Of a stretch of DNA of 64,000 bases, positions 57,500 through 64,000 are shown piece after piece; the first letter of the stretch is position 1, and each line of letters begins with the position of its first letter. Source of the stretch: Gordius sp. MW1 (Eukaryota; Nematomorpha; Gordioida; Gordea; Gordiidae); contig OZ038528.1 of NCBI GenBank assembly GCA_964036665.1, forward strand, positions 7,136,501-7,200,500. The letters are read 5' to 3'. Below the pieces are notes generated by a model that saw only the letters and a list, made by a program, of their open reading frames with translations, was not told the DNA's origin and made no database searches. The translations under genes and the position numbers were made by a program.

Positions 57500-60400
57500 G
57501 GAGTGCGAAGTGCCTCAGGGGATATGTTATTTACCGATGTGTTGTCAATCAAATTATCGTTAATTGGTTATATGCGGAATGTATTATATACGTTGGATAT
57601 ACACGTTTTTACTCACTTTATATTATTGTATCGCTTTGAAACCTGTCTGTAGTAAATAAAGATCCCCAACTGTAATAGTGGCGACGTAAAGGATAAGCTT
57701 ACGCGGGAATGCAGAAATATAAAACAACAGCTAACATCGACGCTTTGAGCTATTCCTAAGGAGCAATAAGACGAAGACAGATGAGCAAAAAGCAGCTCTA
57801 TTATTAACCAGCCTTGATGGGGAGGCATTCCAATTAATACTAGAGGATTATAGACCTCAAGAGTTGACAGGAATTACATATGAAGAAGCTAAAAATCGGT
57901 TAAAAAATTATTCCATAGGAATTCATGCGCGAGGGCAAAGAGGTATGAATTCTCAAAGGTCCGACAAGGCCAGGGAGAGACGATAGACACGTACGCTAAT
58001 AGACTCAAGGCCGGAGCTAACAGCTGCAACTTCGGAAACGAAGAATTGCATAACAGAATCGTCGACCAATTCATTATAGGATTGCGCGATAAAAGCTTAC
58101 AGGCGAGACTGTTGGCAGAAAATGACATCAAATGGGACCGTCTACGCGAGCTGGCGTTAACGGCCGAGACGATAAACGGGGGGCTAAGCACTTTGCGGTC
58201 CGAAGAGGCGTGGAGTGTAGTGGCGGGACGAGAAGCGTGGCCTGGGCCGGTCCGAATTCCCAGGTTAAAACATGCTTTAGATGTGTTAACTGTAGATATG
58301 TATATTAATAACGAATTATTCCAATGCATCTTTGATACCGGCGCTACGGTATCGATAATACCGGCGCGAAGATGGGCGAAGGAGATCCCACGCAACAAAG
58401 AGCCCGTCCCGACGGTGTCCGCGTACGGCCACGAGGAAATAAAGATCGTAGTCAAGGTGCAAGCTGATGTCCAAATGGGGGACACGAGAAAACAGCTGTC
58501 GTTATTGATAGCAGACGTAGCTGGGCCGCCGTTGTGTGGGATCAATTGGATCCAAGAATTTGAGCCCGAAATTTGGCGACGAATTCGTTGGAACTCCAGA
58601 GCTGCGGCGGAACGGTTCGCGGTAAATTACGTAGAAAGACCGAAGGATTCCAAGTCCGCGATCCGGCACGTGATGAAGCAATGGGAGGGCCAGCTAAACG
58701 AATTTTCAAAAGCAGTCAAGTGAATAACGGTGGAAGTACCGTTAAAAGAGGGCATAGATCCCGTATTTATCCCCGCACGAAGGGTGCCGATGGCGTGGAA
58801 GAAAGAAGTGGAAGAAGAGCTGGACAAATGGTCAGAGACGGGGTGATAGAACCGATCGATTTCTCAAGATAGGCCAGTCCAGTGGTACCCGTGAAAAAAA
58901 GCGATGGAACTCTTCGCTTATGTATTGATTACCGGTTTACTATAAACAAATAGCTCAAGGATTGTTGTACCCCTTACCCAAAATCGACGATTTGTTAAAT
59001 AAACTCGATAACGCGTGTTGTTTTACTAAGCTGGACCTAACGAAAGCGTACTTACAACTCGAATTAGGTCCAGAAATGAGCCATCGATTGGCTATCTCCA
59101 CGCACAAGGGCCTATTTAAAAACCGAATGCCTTTTGGCTTAAATTGCGGCGCGGCGATTTTCCAAAAAACAATGGATCAGATATTAGGAGGCATGGAGGG
59201 GGTAGCGGTATACATTGATGATATACTAATCGCGGGGGAAACGGAAGAAATCCACAACGAGCGGTTACTCAAAGTACTAGAAACGTTACAAAAATGGGGT
59301 TTCGTGCCAAACATTTCCAAAAGCATCTTGTGGGCGAAGGAAGTAACATTTTTGGGATACCTAATAAGTAACAAGGGAATTCAAATCAACGACAATAAAG
59401 CCGAACTGGTAAAGCAGTGGAAAAAGTTAACAAACAAAAATGAAATAAAATCGTTCCTGGGGTTAACAGCATATTTTTCAAAGTTTATTAAGGACTACGC
59501 CAAAATCGTGCACCCGATTCAGAAACTCATGAAAAAAACGTGTTGTACCACTGGGGTGGAGAACAACAAGACGCATTCGAAGCCATCAAGGCGCTTACTA
59601 AAGCCCCCGTACTGGCATACTTTAATGGAGATTGGGAGACTGGCCTGGTCGTAGACGCCTCGGGTACAGGGTTAGGGGCCATCTTACAGCAACGAGCACC
59701 AGGGGAGAATTGGAGAGTGGTGGCCTATGCTTCAAGAGCGTTAAACGATAGCGAAAGCCGGTATTCGACGATCGAATGAGAGGCCCTTGCGGTGGTTTAT
59801 GGACTAAAAAAGTTTAATAAATATATACAAGGACGAAGCGTTACAATCATGACGGATCATAGACCCCTAGTATATATATTCGATCAGAGCAAATGGGGCA
59901 AGGAACAATGGTCACCACGTCTAACTAGGTGGGCGCTCATGGTATCAGGCTACACGACCAAGTTTGTGTACAACAAGGGATCCGAAACGCGGCAGATTTC
60001 TTGTCTAGAAAACCAAACGAAAACGCGTATCAGGTTAGCGAGGAAATGCCAGAAAACTCGACGAATCCGTTTATATCATTGGACGTAGTAAGACATCACA
60101 CCTTGGACGACCCGGGGCTGCGACAATTAAAAGAGTGGAGTAGAGGTAAACAAAACACAATGGTCACGTATGGGCTAAAACGCTCCGACGAAAAACACCT
60201 GCCAAATTTACACGAAGCCAAAAGCATAATATTTTACAAAGGACGACGATTATTAATTCCGGCTAAGTTACGAAGAGCGGTACTCCAAAGATTACATAGG
60301 GGCCACGTGGGTATCAAGCGGATGCAAGAAGTGGCGGGGCAGTATATATGGTGGCCTACTCTCGACGATGACTTATTGAGCGTAGCGAAAGGGTGCCGGA

Positions 60401-60960
60401 ATTGCAATTACACTGCCGCGGCGGCGAAGAAGGCACCGTTGATAGAGTGTCAACCTAGCCATAAACCGTGGGTTCAAGTACATATCGATATCATGGGTCC
60501 TCTCAAGGGTAAGTCATACTTGGTGATGGTGGACAATAGCTCGAAATGGGTAGAAGTGTTTAAATTAAAAGACACCACAGCGACCACCATTATAAAAAAA
60601 CTTGCCGAAACGTTTGCTAGATTTGGAAATCCGCCATGGTTAATATCAGATAATGGCCCGCAATTCAAAGGGCAGGAATTACAGAATTTTTGCAAGATGA
60701 GAGGGATTAATCAGCGATGGACAGCTCCTTACCATCCTGCGTCTAACGGTCTGGCAGAAAGATATAAACGATTAGTTAAAGAAGCCATTATTAGAAACGA
60801 GTCGGAAGTAGGGCTAAGTAGATTTTTAGAAAACTACAGATCTACAAAACACCCCACAACCAATAAAAGCCCAGTAGAGGTGATGCTAAAAAGGCGTATG
60901 CGAATTGAATTTTTATATGTTAACCATAATTATCTCAGCTTAACGACTGGACATTATGCT
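57500..60960 (+). mobile_element. Ty3/Gypsy LTR retrotransposon, broken
   Basis: A possible 5' LTR lies at about 57537-57680 (TGTTGTCAATC to a region with AATAAAG), followed by GTGGCGACGTAAAGG, a plausible primer-binding start. Gag-like sequence covers about 57700-58260, an aspartic protease with FDTGATVS about 58330, reverse transcriptase 58900-59650 with VYIDDILIAGE at about 59210, RNase H with TDHRPLVY at about 59850, and integrase from about 60280 with the HRGHVG zinc-binding start, DIMGP and SDNGPQFKG. The element is broken, with several interruptions by my reading, and no 3' LTR was found. Pol domains remain easy to read, so age is moderate. Confidence 0.9.
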
Positions 60961-60969
60961 AAAGGTTAA

Positions 60970-61493
60970 ATTTTAAACCGCGATTTTCTCAGGAATAGCG
61001 TGATCATTTGAAAAGTCTTTTAAAATTGAGACCCTCGATAGATAAAATTGTATTATATAGTTTATAAGAACCTTTGTTTATTAAATTAAAACTGTAAACT
61101 ATAACGTTAAATCAAAGTATGGATGGTATTTGATATATTTTAAAATACAAAAGGTATTTTATATGTTAAATTTACTTAACGATAGTAAAAATAAAAAATA
61201 AATTGTCATTTTTATTTCAGCACCTGCCAAAGTTAAACTGTAATGAGCATTATTTTTAACAAATAAAAGTAGTCGCAAAAAAATAAGAAAACTGCTCATA
61301 TTCTCAAGACTATATAAATGCAATGAATTTCGGAATCGGAAACTTAAAATTTGTCAATAAACGGGTAATATTTACAAATCAATTTTAAAAAACAAAATGT
61401 TAGCCCATCAACTTTCGAAAAATAAATATATTGTCAACTTTATTAATGTAGTGGTTGGTTCCCAGGATTAATCCCCCTTCTCTCTGTAGAATG
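60970..61493. other. AT-rich sequence after the Gypsy element
   Basis: No LTR copy, gene or repeat was recognised here. Confidence 0.4.
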
Positions 61494-61501
61494 CCGCTTA
61501 C

Positions 61502-61618
61502 TAGTGTTGTAAAAACGGCTGGGTTTTGTTTGGTTTACCCTTGGAAACCTTTGGTCTGGATATGTTTAGTCAACTGAAACCAAAAACCAAACAAAACCCA
61601 ACCTTATTTACAACACTA
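61502..61618. mobile_element. Palindromic hAT MITE, 117 bp, perfect target duplication
   Basis: The ends are TAGTGTTGTAAA and TTTACAACACTA. Inside, GGGTTTTGTTTGGTTT pairs with AAACCAAACAAAACCC, so nearly the whole element folds back on itself. The 8-bp duplication CCGCTTAC is perfect (61494-61501 and 61619-61626). The termini differ by one base from those of hAT-1 (TAGTGCTGTAAA). Confidence 0.9.
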
Positions 61619-61626
61619 CCGCTTAC

Positions 61627-62825
61627 TAGCGCGGATGGTGCTAGCAAGCGAACATTTATAGTTTCTCACTTATAAATATTCGTACTGTGACTTCCTTGAA
61701 TATTATATTCAACCCCTAGTTCCCTTTATAGAGAAAGTATTCGCATGCATGGCGCGATTTATGGGATTAGGCTTCTGATTAGTTCTTTAGATATCGTAAG
61801 TAATAAAGTGTTGTATTGGTGTTTAACTATTGTTGGTGTACTTGTTTAATAATATAAGTTTAATATTTTGAATCTCGGGAATAATAATTAATTATTGAGC
61901 ATTTTGGAAGATTTTACTATAACGCAAGGTTTTTTAGCCCTATTAATATTTGGTATTCTAATGTCGTTAAGAGTTAATTGTAAGCTATTGATAGTTGTTT
62001 ACTACAAAATTTATTTCGCACATGAACTCAATATTTGGAAATTCTAATATGTCTTAGTCATTCATAGTGAAAAGCTGAAACGGAAGAAAAAATAATTCAC
62101 ACTTCGATATAAACTAAAGAAAATTTATTAGGAGGAATGGTAAACTATTGTCATCAAAATCAAATTTAGAATTTATACATAGCAATGCAAACGTAAAGCT
62201 ATTGGGTCTAATATTCAAAATAACGGTTGCAAAGGAACATTAGCTTTCCTTTAAAATCTTAATAATTAAAAATTTTATATCTCGCACCTTTCAAGAGGGT
62301 TATACAAATTAGGCCTGAATCGCCCGTTAAACGAAGCAAAAAACTTATATTAAAAAAATCGGCTAGCTCAATCTAAAAAATTATTGCTTAATATAATTTT
62401 TCTCATAATTCTTATTTATTTAGGTACGTTAACAATATTGTTTAAAGAGGCCGAAGAGGTCTCTTGGGAGAACGTTTACTTCCTCCTAGCTACGCCACTA
62501 ATTTTGTCAATTTTTCAATTCTATTAAAACTCAATTAGTTAAAATTATTGATACAATACCCCTTCACATGTTAATTTTACGAAACAAGTTTCGCTGTTAT
62601 TATCTTTACTAATTAGACAAAGTCCTAGCCAGGTATTTGAGTTTGTAACTTAAATTAATAAAATTATGTTCTAAATTTTTTAAATGATTAATTTTATTTA
62701 CTGTGCGCAGAAAATCCAATATAAAAGATAAACATGTCAAAAAATTTATATAAATAAAATGTTATCAGTTCTACTTACCAAAATTGAGGCAAATTAGTAA
62801 TAATTCAGTCTTTAGCATTATAAAA
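61627..62825. other. Intergenic sequence downstream of the protease gene
   Basis: It is AT-rich. A hAT right terminus TAGCTACGCCACTAA lies at about 62496. No gene was seen. Confidence 0.4.
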
Positions 62826-62831
62826 TTGTTT

Positions 62832-62837
62832 TTTATT
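62832..62837 (-). terminator. Likely poly(A) signal of the serine protease gene
   Basis: AATAAA on the minus strand lies about 110 bp after the stop codon at 62949. Confidence 0.5.
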
Positions 62838-62948
62838 GCAAAAGCCTGTATGAGCTACTAATCACTAATATCAATTAAAAATATATAAGTGCCAGATTAT
62901 ATGAAAAAATGTGCACAATTATATTGGACGGTTATCCGTAGAAATGAG

Positions 62949-63468
62949 CTAAGCATTCATTTTATCCCGTATCCATCGGACATAATTGTACAGTCGGGTA
63001 TACACTCCAGGTCTTTGAGGTCTACCACAATCAATGCCCCAAGAAACGATCCCGGTCGCATACCAGCGACTATCATTGCTTACGCACGCTAAAGCTCCAC
63101 CACTGTCCCCCTGCAATTATAAAAGTTTTTTAATAGGTAAAATGGTATAGGCTCAATAACTTTCATTTGCTATTATCTATTAAATTCATATTTATCTTTT
63201 AAATTTGTAATGTAAACGTGAAATACGTAATTTTTGCTGAATATTTAATCAAGTCTGAAGCTAAGATTAGAAATTCACAAACTTTATTGAATATTTATTT
63301 TCCGTAGTGTTTGCCCGATTTAAGTTACCTCGCATGCGTCAACCATATCCCCACCAGCACAGATCATATTGTCTGAAACTCGGCCATTTAGCCAAGCTTG
63401 GTCATTGCACAACTTGTTACGAATGAGGGGTACAGCAATTTCGTTTAAGATTGAATCGTTTCCTGTAT
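62949..63468 (-). CDS. Trypsin-like serine protease (S1 family), last two exons
   Basis: Minus-strand exons 63468-63329 and 63110-62949 join through a GT-AG intron in phase. The first encodes [20 protein letters not shown] and [15 protein letters not shown]; the second [10 protein letters not shown], then [20 protein letters not shown] and [18 protein letters not shown] with a stop at 62949. These are the C-terminal third of a chymotrypsin-fold protease, with the catalytic Ser in GDSGG. The first visible exon ends DACEGDSGG, where an Asp six before the Ser (DACEGDS) predicts trypsin-like cleavage after Lys/Arg. The catalytic His and Asp exons lie beyond the right edge. It could be a secreted protease or the catalytic domain of a mosaic protein. 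Confidence 0.88.
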
Positions 63469-64000
63469 CTAAATTTTTATTTACCAAATTAGATGTCTAC
63501 CAGCAAAAATATTCAGGACTGTTCCAAATGTTCTTAAACATGATTCGAGGGGAGGGGGCTACAACTTATTTAAAAAACATACGAGAATGGTTAAAAATGA
63601 TATTTAACGCTTTTTCAATATTAGATTTAAAATCTATACTAACTACTCAGAGACCAGATTGGCCGGGCCGGGCAACTGTCTTAAATTTCAATTTTCGGGC
63701 GGGCCCGAGCGGGCACGTTGATAAGATTCGGGCAATTCGGGCATGCCCAGATTTATCAAATTAATTTCCCTCGAAAAAAACAACTTTTTTAGTAAAAATT
63801 CGCTTATAAACAATTTTGGGCCATAATAAAATTGACTAGATTTTTTCCATCGCTTAAATCTTCATTGTACGTTTATATAATGTATTTTTAATTTCAACAA
63901 ATTAGTATAACTGGTTTGTCTCAAGATTAAAAATTTTTAAATTTCAGATTATATTATAAAAGAATAAAATTACATAATATAATAATATCCAACGATTTAA
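63469..64000. other. Intron of the protease gene with a hAT remnant
   Basis: By gene structure this lies in an upstream intron. CAGAGACCAGATTGGCCGGG and GGGCGGGCCCGAGCGGGC at 63648-63745 resemble the ends of the hAT-2 family. No further protease exon was seen before the edge. Confidence 0.5.

Noticed and set aside
58046-60969. Possibility of a host gene derived from a retroelement
   Set aside because: Gag, protease, RT, RNase H and integrase occur in normal Gypsy order with several breaks, so it is a fossil element.

Overview
The window is AT-rich animal DNA dominated by transposable elements, with a few intron-containing host genes. The best taxonomic clues are a nuclear copy of mitochondrial DNA (TGA read as Trp; the large rRNA lies on the strand opposite cytochrome b, as in arthropods), RTE-type LINEs and many hAT elements. 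An arthropod is the most likely source; this is inference, and I cannot name the species.

Host genes. Two complete seven-exon genes for the catalytic subunit of protein phosphatase 2A lie in the same orientation (6277-14109 and 36222-39224), about 30 kb apart. Both encode 311 residues with all catalytic residues and the regulatory C-terminal tail. They are DNA-level duplicates: all six introns match in position, and the 3' flank is alignable to the poly(A) signal. Divergence falls from about 11% in exon 2 to about 1% in exons 5-7. On the minus strand lie a four-exon gene like human C19orf47 (SAM domain, 42344-44009) and the last two exons of a trypsin-like serine protease (62949-63468) that continues past the right edge. 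One unassigned exon is possible at 34849-35080.

Mobile DNA. A Ty3/Gypsy element enters at the left edge (1 to about 3250, minus strand). Intron 4 of the first PP2A gene carries a complete 4.65-kb hAT element (7619-12269) with an 8-bp target duplication and a six-exon transposase that reads 636 codons without interruption. A second hAT (18323-29091, perfect 8-bp target duplication) has been bloated to 10.8 kb by nested insertions: a ZMYM1-like hAT holding a smaller element and a possible solo LTR, then two members of an unusual repeat family. Other hAT copies, ends and MITEs lie at 15.5-18 kb, 29-33 kb, 34.4 kb, 61.5 kb and 63.6 kb. Two RTE LINEs (47642-50655 minus, 53020-56665 plus) and older LINE fragments fill the right half. 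The second LINE abuts a mitochondrial insertion (cytb plus 16S rRNA, 56668-57475), followed by a broken Gypsy element (about 57500-60960).

The most novel structure is a repeat family seen at five loci (3383-5722, 10234-12094, 25051-26442, 26724-28668, 50940-52734). Members share a TTGCATAGCAA-type palindromic end, GC-rich hairpins with GGA or TTC(G) loops at the other end, an internal array of roughly 100-130-bp units each able to form a CCAATG/CATTGG hairpin, and tRNA-like T-arm sequences in several members. I saw no protein-coding capacity in them.
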